Program-made: the position numbers and the translations under genes
Shown: piece after piece, positions 1 through 10,767 of the stretch
How positions within the stretch are numbered: the stretch's first letter is position 1
How the letters are laid out: the number at the start of each line of letters is the position of its first letter
The notes under the pieces: model-generated
Database searches by the model: none
What the model saw: only the letters and a program-made list of their open reading frames with translations
Told to the model about the DNA's origin: nothing
Assembly (NCBI GenBank): GCA_049969495.1
Contig: JBMFOT010000091.1
Location: 1-10,767 of the forward strand
From: HRBIN16 sp049969495
GTDB taxonomy: Bacteria; Armatimonadota; HRBIN16
DNA: 10,767 nucleotides
Direction: 5' to 3'

Positions 1-1856
1 GTACCTCTGCCTGACTTTTGCGCCTCCAGCGCGCAGGCGTACAGGGTGTCCATACCCACCCCCACCATCGGGGAGCGCAACGTTGCCGCCACCGCCACAT
101 CGTTCGTGGGAGCATCTACCACCGTTAGCGCGAAGATGAGATCGCGCACCTCGGGCTGCACGAAGTACTGGCGTCGCGCGGTATTGTGGAACGGCACGCC
201 CGCCCGCGACAGAGCCTCTTCAAAAAGCGGAACCTGATGGGTCTGTCGCAGCAGAATAGCGATGTGGCGGTAACGCAGAGGCTCGCCCTGTTCCGTGCCC
301 TGCACCGTGATGCGAACACGCCCTTCATCAACCAGCCGTCGGATATGGTCGGCAGTGGCGTGCGCCAGCGATACCCACAGGGCGTTGCCCTGCGCTGAGG
401 GTACCATCACGAACTCCACGCTGGGCTGCTCTTTCGGGGCAAATTGCCTGGCGCTGCGTAGAGGACGATATACATCCCCTCCCGGCGACGCCGACCACAC
501 GGGGCGATAGATGCTCTCGATGAAGCGCAAAATCTCGGGGCGCGAGCGAAAGTTGCGCTGTAACCCCACCAGCAAGGCACGCTCGGGCGATTCTCGCGCC
601 TTTCTCTCCATCCGACGGAACAGGGTGACGTCCGCATGGCGAAAAGCGTAAATGGATTGCTGCGCATCGCCCACCACAAACAGGTTCCTGCCGTTGCTCA
701 GCAGGCGCACCAGCTGCAGTTGCAGTTCGTTGGCGTCCTGAAACTCGTCTACCATCACGAAGCGGAAACGCCGACGGTAGTGCCGACGAACGGTTTCGTG
801 CTCACGCAGGAGGCGGATGGCTTCGGTCATCACGTCGGCGAAATCGCACAGGTTTGCTTCCTCTTTCACGCGCTGATACTCGTCCCATGCCTCCACCAGC
901 AGATGCAGCGCCGCAACGGTACGCCATGCCTCTTGCACCTCTTTTTCAATCTGTTGGACGTTGCACAGCCTCTGCCAGTCGCGAATGCGGCTCAAGCACT
1001 CTGCCACTACCGGATGGTTGATGTGGCTATCGCCTTGCCGTAGCAACAGCGCGCGGCGCAGCGTGTTGATCGTTTCCGTTAACTCGCCTTCTCCTACGGA
1101 GAGGTTCTGCAGCATGGACTGCAAACGACGCATCTCTCCTGCCAACAGGCTTCCCTCGGAAAGCACATGCAGAGCTGCTATGATGCCGGGTAATAATGCG
1201 TTCCGCAGTAGCCGCAACAGCTGCCAGCCGACCTCTTCGGGGCGCTGGGCGATTTCATCCGCCCATTGTGTCAGGTGTTCACGCTTCCAGCCGAACAGGC
1301 GGACGGTCTCCAATGCCTGGTAGAGGTCCTCGCGGAGGGTGTGGAGGGCATCACGTGGGTCGCTGTTAAAGCGTATCCTGCCGAAGGCTTCGCGCAGCAG
1401 CTTGCCGATAGCACTGTCGGGCTGTTCGCTGTGTCGGTCCACCACATGGTCGAAGGCGCGATAGAACAGCCTTTTTGCATCGTGCTCGGCGAGCTGCTCG
1501 AAAAAGGGGTCTATGGTGCTTTCAAAGGGGTTTTCGCGAATCAGGCGGGCGCACAGCGAGTCGATGGTGCTGATATACGCGCTCTCCACCTGCCAGCGCG
1601 CCTCACCCATTCCCTCGCGTTCCAGCAGCGTAACGATTCGCTCTTTCATCTCGCGCGCCGCCTTGCGCGTGTAGGTGATGGTCAGGATTTCATCGACCTT
1701 CGCTTTGCCCTTGCTAACCAGGTAGGTGAACCGCTCTGCCAGCACCTGTGTCTTGCCAGAGCCCGCCCCCGCTGAAACCACCACCGAGCGGTCATCGGTT
1801 TCGACGGCAAGTCGCTGCACCTCTTCTTCTGTGGGGCTATGAGGAGGGTGTACCAT
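1..1856 (-). CDS. addA: AddA/RecB-type UvrD-family helicase-nuclease subunit, N-terminal part (3' end outside window)
   Basis: This open frame starts at ATG 1856 and runs without a stop off the left edge, giving 618 residues. It is a superfamily 1A helicase: Walker A AGAGSGKT at 29-36, TITYTRKAAREMKER (motif Ia region) near 60-75, ISTIDSLCARLIREN near 95, Walker B MVDEFQD at 368-374, GDAQQSIYAFRHAD (motif III) from 396, and QRNFRS (motif IV) around 433-438. The long insert between motifs Ia and II, the phrase DPFFEQLAEHDAKRLFYRAF, and PEVRDLIFALTVVDAP with LRSP near the end resemble AddA/RecB-like proteins more than plain UvrD or PcrA. AddA-type enzymes work with AddB to resect double-strand breaks for recombination. 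Whether this protein has the C-terminal PD-(D/E)XK nuclease cannot be seen, because motifs V and VI and the C-terminus lie outside; family members usually reach 1000-1250 residues. No addB is present on the upstream side (gltD is there). There is no Shine-Dalgarno before the ATG; the start is chosen from the promoter spacing and from protein similarity beginning at about residue 9. Confidence 0.82.
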   Translation of the reverse strand, partial: MVHPPHSPTEEEVQRLAVETDDRSVVVSAGAGSGKTQVLAERFTYLVSKGKAKVDEILTITYTRKAAREMKERIVTLLEREGMGEARWQVESAYISTIDSLCARLIRENPFESTIDPFFEQLAEHDAKRLFYRAFDHVVDRHSEQPDSAIGKLLREAFGRIRFNSDPRDALHTLREDLYQALETVRLFGWKREHLTQWADEIAQRPEEVGWQLLRLLRNALLPGIIAALHVLSEGSLLAGEMRRLQSMLQNLSVGEGELTETINTLRRALLLRQGDSHINHPVVAECLSRIRDWQRLCNVQQIEKEVQEAWRTVAALHLLVEAWDEYQRVKEEANLCDFADVMTEAIRLLREHETVRRHYRRRFRFVMVDEFQDANELQLQLVRLLSNGRNLFVVGDAQQSIYAFRHADVTLFRRMERKARESPERALLVGLQRNFRSRPEILRFIESIYRPVWSASPGGDVYRPLRSARQFAPKEQPSVEFVMVPSAQGNALWVSLAHATADHIRRLVDEGRVRITVQGTEQGEPLRYRHIAILLRQTHQVPLFEEALSRAGVPFHNTARRQYFVQPEVRDLIFALTVVDAPTNDVAVAATLRSPMVGVGMDTLYACALEAQKSGRG

Positions 1857-1868
1857 AGTGTCACTATG
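1854..1868. promoter_or_regulatory. Perfect palindrome over the -10/start-codon region of the addA-like gene (candidate operator)
   Basis: The plus strand reads CATAGTGTCACTATG, a perfect 7-bp inverted repeat around one central base. It overlaps part of the predicted -10, the predicted transcription start and the ATG itself, a position typical of a repressor site. It does not match the LexA box types I know (CGAAC-N4-GTTCG or CTGT-N8-ACAG), so the binding protein, if any, is unknown. The palindrome could partly reflect chance, and its final ATG is the start codon. Confidence 0.35.
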
Positions 1869-1895
1869 ATATCGCAGGAGGGCAGGCGCTGTCAA
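1866..1895 (-). promoter_or_regulatory. Predicted sigma70-type promoter of the addA-like gene
   Basis: Read on the minus strand, a perfect -35 TTGACA (1895-1890) is followed by an 18-nt spacer and a TATCAT -10 (1871-1866, 5/6 match to TATAAT). The expected transcription start, about 7 nt beyond the -10, falls near 1858-1860, only 2-4 nt before the ATG at 1856. The mRNA would therefore be leaderless or nearly so, which agrees with the lack of a Shine-Dalgarno. The promoter lies in the 76-nt gap after gltD, so the helicase could be expressed independently of gltBD. I saw no convincing gltD terminator in this gap. Confidence 0.55.
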
Positions 1896-1932
1896 ATGGG
1901 GTCACAGCCCAGCTGCAGTAGGCGCATCCTGC

Positions 1933-3393
1933 TTACAACACCTTTGCCCCTGTCAGCGGCAGGTAGGTGCGCCCCATCAGGTATTTGTCCACGTAGTGCG
2001 CTGCCTCACGCCCTTCGCTGATCGCCCACACGATGAGCGATTGCCCTCGGCGCATATCGCCTGCGGCAAACACACCCGGCACACTGGTCGCATAGTTTAT
2101 CGTCTTGACGTTGCCGCGCTCGTCGTACTCCACACCCAGCGCATCCAGTAAGCCGTCGTGCTGGGGGTGCAGGAAGCCCATCGCCAGCAACACCAGATCC
2201 ACATCCAGGCTGAACTCGCTGCCGGGTATCTCACGAAACTGCCGTCTGCCGCTGGAGTCGGTGTACCACTCGAGTCGCACCGCGTGCAGGCGTTTGACGT
2301 TGCCGTTCTCGTCGCCTTCGAACCACTTGGTGTTGATGCTCCACTCGCGGATGCCGCCTTCCTCATGCGCACTAGAGGTGCGCAGAATCATCGGGTAGGT
2401 GGGCCAGGGCTGGGTGAGCTCGTCGCGCTCCAAGGGTGGCTTGGGCAGCAGTTCAATCTGATAAATCTCTGCGGCGCCCTGTCGGATGGCGGTGCCCAAA
2501 CAGTCTGCGCCGGTGTCGCCCCCACCGATAATCACCACCCGCTTGCCCTCGGCGGTGATGCGCTGTTCGGGTGGGATGTAGTCTCCTGCGTTCATGCGGT
2601 TCTGCTGGGTAAGGTATTCCATCGCGAAGTGAATGCCCTTCAGCTCGCGTCCGGGTACCTTCAGGTCACGCGGAACAGTGGAACCACCTGTGAGCAGCAC
2701 CGCATCAAAGGCGGCGAGCAGTTCTGCAGCGGTCAGGTCTACCCCGACGTTCACGCACGGCTGGAACTGAACGCCTTCTGCTTCCATCAGCTGCAGTCGG
2801 CGGTCTAAAATCTTCTTGTCCAGCTTGAAGTCGGGAATGCCATAGCGAAGCAATCCCCCAATGCGATCGGCACGCTCGAACACCGTGACCCAGTGCCCCG
2901 CACGGTTCAGCTGTTGAGCCGCCGCCAGTCCAGCCGGCCCCGAACCGACGACCGCCACCCGTTTGTCCGTGCGCACCGGCGGTGGTTCCGGCTCGACCCA
3001 GCCTTTTTCAAAGCCATACTCGATAATGTGCTCCTCGATCTGCTTGATGGTGACCGCAGGCTGATTGATGCCCAGCACGCAGGCGGTCTCGCACGGCGCG
3101 GGACACAAGCGCCCGGTGAACTCCGGGAAGTTGTTGGTGGCATGAAGCCGACGCAGCGCCTCGTGCCACTTACCGCGATACACCAGGTCGTTCCAGTCGG
3201 GGATGATGTTGCCCAGCGGGCAGCCTAGGTGGCAGAAGGGCACGCCGCAGTCCATGCACCGCGCCGCCTGCTTCTGTAAACGCTCCGGTGGCATGTGCGT
3301 ATGCACCTCCAGCCAGTCGCGCTTGCGCTCCTCGACCGGGCGATACGGCGCGGTTTCGCGAGTGTATTTCAGGAAACCTTTCGGGTCAGCCAT
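1933..3393 (-). CDS. gltD: Glutamate synthase (NADPH) small/beta subunit
   Basis: This 486-residue protein is a full-length GltD, matching the family's usual 470-500. The beta subunit oxidises NADPH on FAD and passes electrons through iron-sulfur clusters to the FMN of GltB, in the cytoplasm. N-terminal cysteine clusters are intact: CMDCGVPFCHLGC gives C46, C49, C54 and C58, and CPAPCETAC gives C97, C101 and C105; these are expected to hold two [4Fe-4S] clusters. A GSGPAG dinucleotide fold at 150-155 binds FAD. A second glycine-rich fold, GGGDTG at 290-295, is the NADPH site. GDMRRGQSLIVWAI near the C-terminus closes the FAD site. The start at ATG 3393 follows a GGTGGTGA Shine-Dalgarno-like stretch in the 12-nt gap after gltB. 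The gene is evidently co-transcribed and translationally coupled with gltB. No broken motif was seen. Related enzymes (dihydropyrimidine dehydrogenase PreT, NfnB-like proteins) share the fold, but pairing with gltB settles the assignment. Confidence 0.97.
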   Translation of the reverse strand: MADPKGFLKYTRETAPYRPVEERKRDWLEVHTHMPPERLQKQAARCMDCGVPFCHLGCPLGNIIPDWNDLVYRGKWHEALRRLHATNNFPEFTGRLCPAPCETACVLGINQPAVTIKQIEEHIIEYGFEKGWVEPEPPPVRTDKRVAVVGSGPAGLAAAQQLNRAGHWVTVFERADRIGGLLRYGIPDFKLDKKILDRRLQLMEAEGVQFQPCVNVGVDLTAAELLAAFDAVLLTGGSTVPRDLKVPGRELKGIHFAMEYLTQQNRMNAGDYIPPEQRITAEGKRVVIIGGGDTGADCLGTAIRQGAAEIYQIELLPKPPLERDELTQPWPTYPMILRTSSAHEEGGIREWSINTKWFEGDENGNVKRLHAVRLEWYTDSSGRRQFREIPGSEFSLDVDLVLLAMGFLHPQHDGLLDALGVEYDERGNVKTINYATSVPGVFAAGDMRRGQSLIVWAISEGREAAHYVDKYLMGRTYLPLTGAKVL

Positions 3394-3405
3394 ACGTTCA
3401 CCACC
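3394..3405 (-). promoter_or_regulatory. gltB-gltD junction with the gltD ribosome binding site
   Basis: Only 12 nt separate the gltB TGA stop (3408-3406) from the gltD ATG. Read on the minus strand, GAGGTGGTGA spans the end of the stop codon and the gap, so the gltD ribosome binding site is built directly against the gltB stop. This supports reinitiation or coupling, which would keep the two GOGAT subunits in balance. Confidence 0.7.
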
Positions 3406-7944
<4,539 letters not shown>

Positions 7945-7963
7945 AACCTCTCACCAACTCCCT
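7945..7963 (-). promoter_or_regulatory. gltB ribosome binding region
   Basis: The minus strand before ATG 7944 is purine-rich and carries overlapping Shine-Dalgarno candidates. GGTGAG (7955-7950) lies 5 nt from the ATG, GAGAGG is nearer (2 nt), and AGGGAG (7963-7958) is 13 nt away. GGTGAG has the most usual spacing. Confidence 0.55.
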
Positions 7964-7971
7964 ATCAAGCG

Positions 7972-7977
7972 ATTATA
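7972..7977 (-). promoter_or_regulatory. Proximal gltB promoter, -10 box
   Basis: The minus strand has a perfect TATAAT at 7977-7972. The expected transcription start near 7965 would give a leader of about 21 nt containing the ribosome binding site. The -35 side is poor: TTGTGC lies 15 nt upstream and TCTTGT 17 nt upstream, neither a good match. The promoter may therefore need an activator, or the match may be chance in this AT-richer stretch. Confidence 0.45.
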
Positions 7978-8008
7978 GAGATGCATGCTTTTGCACAAGA
8001 CAAATAAT

Positions 8009-8051
8009 GCCCGTTGTCGCAGGTGCGTATCTTCGCACGAACGACACGGGC
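8009..8051 (-). terminator. Large imperfect hairpin upstream of gltB: terminator of the GH38 gene or leader attenuator
   Basis: The arms GCCCGTTGTCG (8009-8019) and CGACACGGGC (8042-8051) pair over 10 bp with a single bulged T. Inside them a 3x3 internal loop leads to a second stem, GTGCG (8023-8027) with CGCAC (8034-8038), closed by a 6-nt loop. Read in the direction of transcription (minus), the stem is followed by AUUAUUUGUCUU, with 8 U in 12. This is not a clean U-run but resembles an intrinsic terminator. It lies 78 nt past the GH38 stop and between two candidate gltB promoters, so it could end the GH38 message or attenuate the longer gltB transcript. It does not resemble the glutamine (glnA) riboswitch motif as I know it. 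Confidence 0.42.
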
Positions 8052-8077
8052 GTCTTTGGAACCGTGTGCGTGCGTTT

Positions 8078-8107
8078 ATTTTACCTTAGTGCGCAGTGCT
8101 TTTGCAA
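8078..8107 (-). promoter_or_regulatory. Possible distal gltB promoter
   Basis: On the minus strand, TTGCAA (8107-8102, 4/6 match to TTGACA) is followed by an 18-nt spacer and TAAAAT (8083-8078, 5/6 match to TATAAT). Transcription from about 8071 would give a leader of about 125 nt holding the 8009-8051 hairpin. Sequence support only, and moderate. Confidence 0.33.
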
Positions 8108-8113
8108 TATATC

Positions 8114-8130
8114 GAGCAGAGTAACTGCTC
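8114..8130 (-). other. Small perfect hairpin at the GH38 stop codon
   Basis: GAGCAG (8114-8119) and CTGCTC (8125-8130) form a 6-bp stem with a 5-nt loop, beginning inside the TGA stop of the GH38 gene. In the minus direction it is followed by GATATATTGC rather than a U-run, so it is a poor terminator alone. The run of six T's precedes it. It may stabilise the 3' end of the message or be incidental. Confidence 0.3.
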
Positions 8131-10699
8131 AAAAAACGCGATGCTCTCCAGCCGCAGCATCTGTCCACCCCACCTCTTTGTGCGCTTTGGTGGTGGTCTC
8201 CACCCACACGCCACGGTAGTCATCCAGCGGGCGGTACTGTTTGCGCGCCTTCTCCAGCAGCAAACGCACGGTGACTATCTCATGCGGTCGGAACGAGACG
8301 GCAACGGTGTTACCCTCTATTGGCAGAGGCGTCGGTTCGCGCAGCAGCATGTTTACCCGCTCCGCCTTCTCCACCGCGCCGTAGAAGTTGAAGCGGGCCT
8401 CGGCGGGCTTGCCGTTGACCTCAAACGCCCGCAGTACACACCACTCCCCCTCGCGGTAGAAGGCAGAGAGCACCACCTCGCCCTCTACCTGCAGGAAGCT
8501 CATCGCCTCTGGCAGTTGCGGTTCGCCAGAAGAGATGTCGCGCCACACCGCCACCACAGGTCGGTGGAAAACGGTTGCCTCACGCAACAGGGTGTCGCGG
8601 CTGGGCACGCTCTCCCAAATGCGATACCCGTAGCGCAGCTCCACCTCGCGCACCCAGTTGCCCTCATCCCAGGCGTCGTACATGAACAAGATGTTGCGCA
8701 CCACATTGCCGTCGCGCAGGAAGCCCTGATTGCCCCCGTGCATGTATTGCAAGCCGCGCGTGCCGTCGGTCAGGAAGATGAAGTTTAAGCCCGTAAACGG
8801 GTTGACCACCTCCTCGAAGAACTGGGGCGAGGTCATCCAGTCGCCGGTGGGATATTTCTTGCGATACACCCCCTCGGCGCGAATCGGCGTCACCGCAAAA
8901 GGATGGTCATGCCAGATTTCGGTGCGCTGTAGCCGGGCAGCGATATCGGTCTGCAGCGAACGCATCATCGACGGTTCAGGACGCAGAAGGAAGCGCAGGT
9001 GGGTCTGCACCTCCACGTTTGCGCTCACAGCGTTGAGGAGGATGCGCGAGCGGAACCGCGCCACTTCGCCCAGGTCGCCCTCTACCAGCACACTCGCCAG
9101 CACAGGACCGGGATGCTCTATGCGGACGGCGCGTATCCCCTCTTGGGAGCGATACACCCTGTCACCAAGGGGGATGTGCAGCGCGTTCAGCGGCATGTCC
9201 TCGCGCACAAACTCTGCGCCGGTTGCTACTGACCGCAGGCTGGTGATCACGCCCGTACGGCGGTCTATTCGAGCCTTCACGTACGGATTGGCGAGCTGTA
9301 TCGCCTCTTCGCGTTCGGTCAGAGCGACCAGCTGAGCGTCAGCGGCATTTCTCTCTGCAAAGCGGTACGCCCTGTAGCCGACGGACGGCACGTCTTGCGC
9401 GGGGAAGCAGACCGTTGCTTGCTCACCGTTCGCATCGGTCACCTGCACAGGCAGGAGGTGCCCGGCATCGTCCACCATCGCCGATTTCACGCGGTCGGCA
9501 GGCACGGTGACGGTGGCGATACCGCTTTGCGCCCACCCCAGCGGGTTAAACACCACGACGTCGGGCTCTCCGCTCACGCACCCGGCGATGTGCTTCACGT
9601 TGCGCTCTAACACCATGCGCGAAAGTTCGAGGCTATCGCGATAGTACAGTTTTCCCGTGTCGCCGCACAGCCCCTCACACTCGTCCACGTCGTGATGCTG
9701 CGCCAACAGCAGGTTGCGCCACGCCTGCCGAATCTCCCACTCGGGATACACATCCCACTGCGCGTACGGTCTGCCCAGCATTCCCGACACCAGCGCGAAG
9801 CTCTCCGCGCTCAGCAGCTGGTTCTCCGCGCGCTTGCTGAGGTAGCGCACCACGTCGCCGTTCTTGCCGATGGACATGCCGTGGAACACGTCATCCAGCG
9901 TGTACTCCAGCACCGGCTCATCGCCCTTCGCCCGTGAGAGAAACTCGCTCAGCGTGACCCAGCGGATGTCGAATTCGGGCTGGGCGGCTATCTCCTTCAT
10001 GCGCGGGGCAATCAGCTCCGCCCGGCACATCCAGTCGGGGGTGGGGAGCAGCTCCAGCCACTGGATGATGAGCGGGGCTTCCATCTGTTCTACCGCTTCG
10101 TGTCGCAAACCCTGCTCGAAGTCCTCGGGCCACTGGTGCAGGCACAGGTCGGTCTTGGGAGCAACCAGTATCTCCGAACCATCCAGCCCGCGCCACCGTG
10201 CGCGGGAGACCTTCTCAATGGGAATGTGCGGCGTATGCCACGTCCACTGGAAGAAGAGGCAGCCGTACTCAAACCCACACTGGCGCAGAATCTGGGGCAG
10301 CTGCGGAAAGAAGTCGAACTCCTCTTCCCACCACGTGACCGGACGCACGCCAAACAGTTTCTCGCACACCAGCACCCCCATCGCCAGCTGGCGCACGTTT
10401 GCCTCGCCCCCGCAGAATAAGCCGTAGGGCTGACCGTACGACGCCCCCACCAGCTCGGCGCGTCCATCCCTGACCGCCCTCTTGAGTAGTTCAAACGCTT
10501 CGGGGTCGGTGAGTGCCAGCTGTTCGTAGCCCACCACGTCGAAGTTCACGTTGCCCTTTGCGCCTGTTGCGTCCATCAGCAGGAGCATATCCCGCACGCT
10601 GGCAGGAAGCACAAACTCGCCCCAGTTCCACACCATATCTACCCAGTGATTATGGTTGCCGAAGGTATAGTGTACAGTTCGTTTTGGTGAAGGATGCAT
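8129..10699 (-). CDS. Glycoside hydrolase family 38 (alpha-mannosidase-like) protein with divergent active-site motifs
   Basis: This 856-residue protein lacks a signal peptide or membrane segment, so it is probably cytoplasmic. The order of elements follows GH38: an N-terminal catalytic barrel with HNHWVDMVWNW at 16-26, GRAELVGASYGQPYGLFCGG then EANVRQ (79-104, equal to the family's G-E-x-x-x-R-Q), a W-to-LPQIL segment at 123-138, and WRGLDGSEIL at 169-178. The three-helix middle domain has ENQLLSAESF at 292-301 and the zinc-histidine motif HHD at 335-337. The C-terminal beta-sandwich begins with FNPLGW at 384-389, then NPYVKARIDRRTGVITSL from 471, and ends at PHEIVTVRLLL. A tail of about 39 residues (818-856) extends past the usual end. 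Family members remove alpha-mannose from glycans or mannosyl-glycerate; the substrate here is unknown. Two catalytic motifs differ from the norm (HxxD for HxD, Glu for the nucleophile Asp), so activity is uncertain. AGGGAG lies 6 nt before the ATG. No sugar transporter or regulator is adjacent. Confidence 0.83.
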   Translation of the reverse strand: MHPSPKRTVHYTFGNHNHWVDMVWNWGEFVLPASVRDMLLLMDATGAKGNVNFDVVGYEQLALTDPEAFELLKRAVRDGRAELVGASYGQPYGLFCGGEANVRQLAMGVLVCEKLFGVRPVTWWEEEFDFFPQLPQILRQCGFEYGCLFFQWTWHTPHIPIEKVSRARWRGLDGSEILVAPKTDLCLHQWPEDFEQGLRHEAVEQMEAPLIIQWLELLPTPDWMCRAELIAPRMKEIAAQPEFDIRWVTLSEFLSRAKGDEPVLEYTLDDVFHGMSIGKNGDVVRYLSKRAENQLLSAESFALVSGMLGRPYAQWDVYPEWEIRQAWRNLLLAQHHDVDECEGLCGDTGKLYYRDSLELSRMVLERNVKHIAGCVSGEPDVVVFNPLGWAQSGIATVTVPADRVKSAMVDDAGHLLPVQVTDANGEQATVCFPAQDVPSVGYRAYRFAERNAADAQLVALTEREEAIQLANPYVKARIDRRTGVITSLRSVATGAEFVREDMPLNALHIPLGDRVYRSQEGIRAVRIEHPGPVLASVLVEGDLGEVARFRSRILLNAVSANVEVQTHLRFLLRPEPSMMRSLQTDIAARLQRTEIWHDHPFAVTPIRAEGVYRKKYPTGDWMTSPQFFEEVVNPFTGLNFIFLTDGTRGLQYMHGGNQGFLRDGNVVRNILFMYDAWDEGNWVREVELRYGYRIWESVPSRDTLLREATVFHRPVVAVWRDISSGEPQLPEAMSFLQVEGEVVLSAFYREGEWCVLRAFEVNGKPAEARFNFYGAVEKAERVNMLLREPTPLPIEGNTVAVSFRPHEIVTVRLLLEKARKQYRPLDDYRGVWVETTTKAHKEVGWTDAAAGEHRVF

Positions 10700-10705
10700 C
10701 GCGGG

Positions 10706-10711
10706 CTCCCT
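10706..10711 (-). promoter_or_regulatory. Ribosome binding site of the GH38 gene
   Basis: The minus strand reads AGGGAG at 10711-10706, with a 6-nt spacer to ATG 10699. This supports the chosen start, which also places the zinc-site motif at residues 16-26 as expected for the N-terminus of the fold. Confidence 0.65.
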
Positions 10712-10767
10712 AACAGGTTGATATTTGGTATGCTTATTCTGTTTGCAGAGTCAAACCTCCTACTGAT
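10712..10767 (-). promoter_or_regulatory. Upstream region of the GH38 gene with a -35-like element
   Basis: The last 56 nt contain no complete gene. On the minus strand, TTGACT (10754-10749, 5/6 match to the -35 consensus) sits inside a small inverted repeat, GTTTG-N6-CAAAC (10741-10756). At 17-18 nt spacing the -10 candidates, ATACCA or TACCAA, are poor. AGGAGG at 10762-10757 precedes no visible start codon and may belong to sequence beyond the window. The promoter is therefore only suggested. Confidence 0.22.

Noticed and set aside
1896..1932. Intrinsic terminator after gltD.
   Set aside because: Only weak 4-5 bp pairings are visible (for example GCTGT with ACAGC) and there is no U-run, so read-through into the helicase gene remains possible.
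2158..2808. A 216-residue plus-strand open frame opposite gltD; similar frames occur at 1266-1775, 6793-7359 and 8096-8788.
   Set aside because: All are antisense to well-conserved genes, lack family motifs and show mirror-codon composition.
8009..8051. Glutamine riboswitch (glnA RNA) or another known riboswitch before gltB.
   Set aside because: The region folds as a single imperfect hairpin rather than the three-stem junction of glnA RNA, and I could not find its conserved loop sequences.

Overview
The window is a GC-rich bacterial chromosomal segment in which all four protein genes lie on the minus strand, so transcription runs from high to low coordinates. In reading order they are: a glycoside hydrolase family 38 (alpha-mannosidase-like) protein at 8129-10699; glutamate synthase large subunit gltB at 3406-7944; glutamate synthase small subunit gltD at 1933-3393; and the N-terminal 618 residues of an AddA/RecB-type helicase whose 3' end lies beyond the left edge (1-1856). 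Coding density is about 97 percent. I saw no tRNA, rRNA, CRISPR array, insertion sequence or phage gene. The many open frames on the plus strand are antisense shadows of these genes.

The organism is not identified by any marker gene here. High GC, a bacterial NADPH-type GltBD pair, an AddA-like helicase and an unusual cytoplasmic GH38 enzyme would fit a free-living, possibly thermophilic heterotroph of the Armatimonadota/Chloroflexota/Planctomycetota kind. That placement is a weak guess from overall protein flavour.

gltB and gltD are 12 nt apart, with the gltD ribosome binding site in the gap, and form a clear translationally coupled operon. Together they encode the two subunits of NADPH-dependent glutamate synthase (GOGAT), which makes two glutamates from glutamine and 2-oxoglutarate. 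The 184-nt gap upstream of gltB (7945-8128) is the most structured non-coding DNA in the window. It has a perfect TATAAT box close to gltB, a second candidate promoter further upstream, and between them a large imperfect hairpin (8009-8051) followed by a U-rich stretch when read in the gltB direction. This hairpin could terminate the GH38 transcript or attenuate the distal gltB transcript.

The helicase gene has its own promoter-like sequence in the 76-nt gap after gltD: TTGACA, 18 nt, TATCAT. It is so close to the ATG that the mRNA would be almost leaderless, which agrees with the absence of a Shine-Dalgarno. A perfect 7+1+7 palindrome covers the -10 element, start site and start codon.

The GH38 protein has the family's layout, but its zinc/nucleophile motifs appear altered. 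It has HxxD where HxD is usual, and Glu where the catalytic Asp is expected. No complete new multi-gene system is visible; the points worth checking are this divergent active site and the two regulatory regions.
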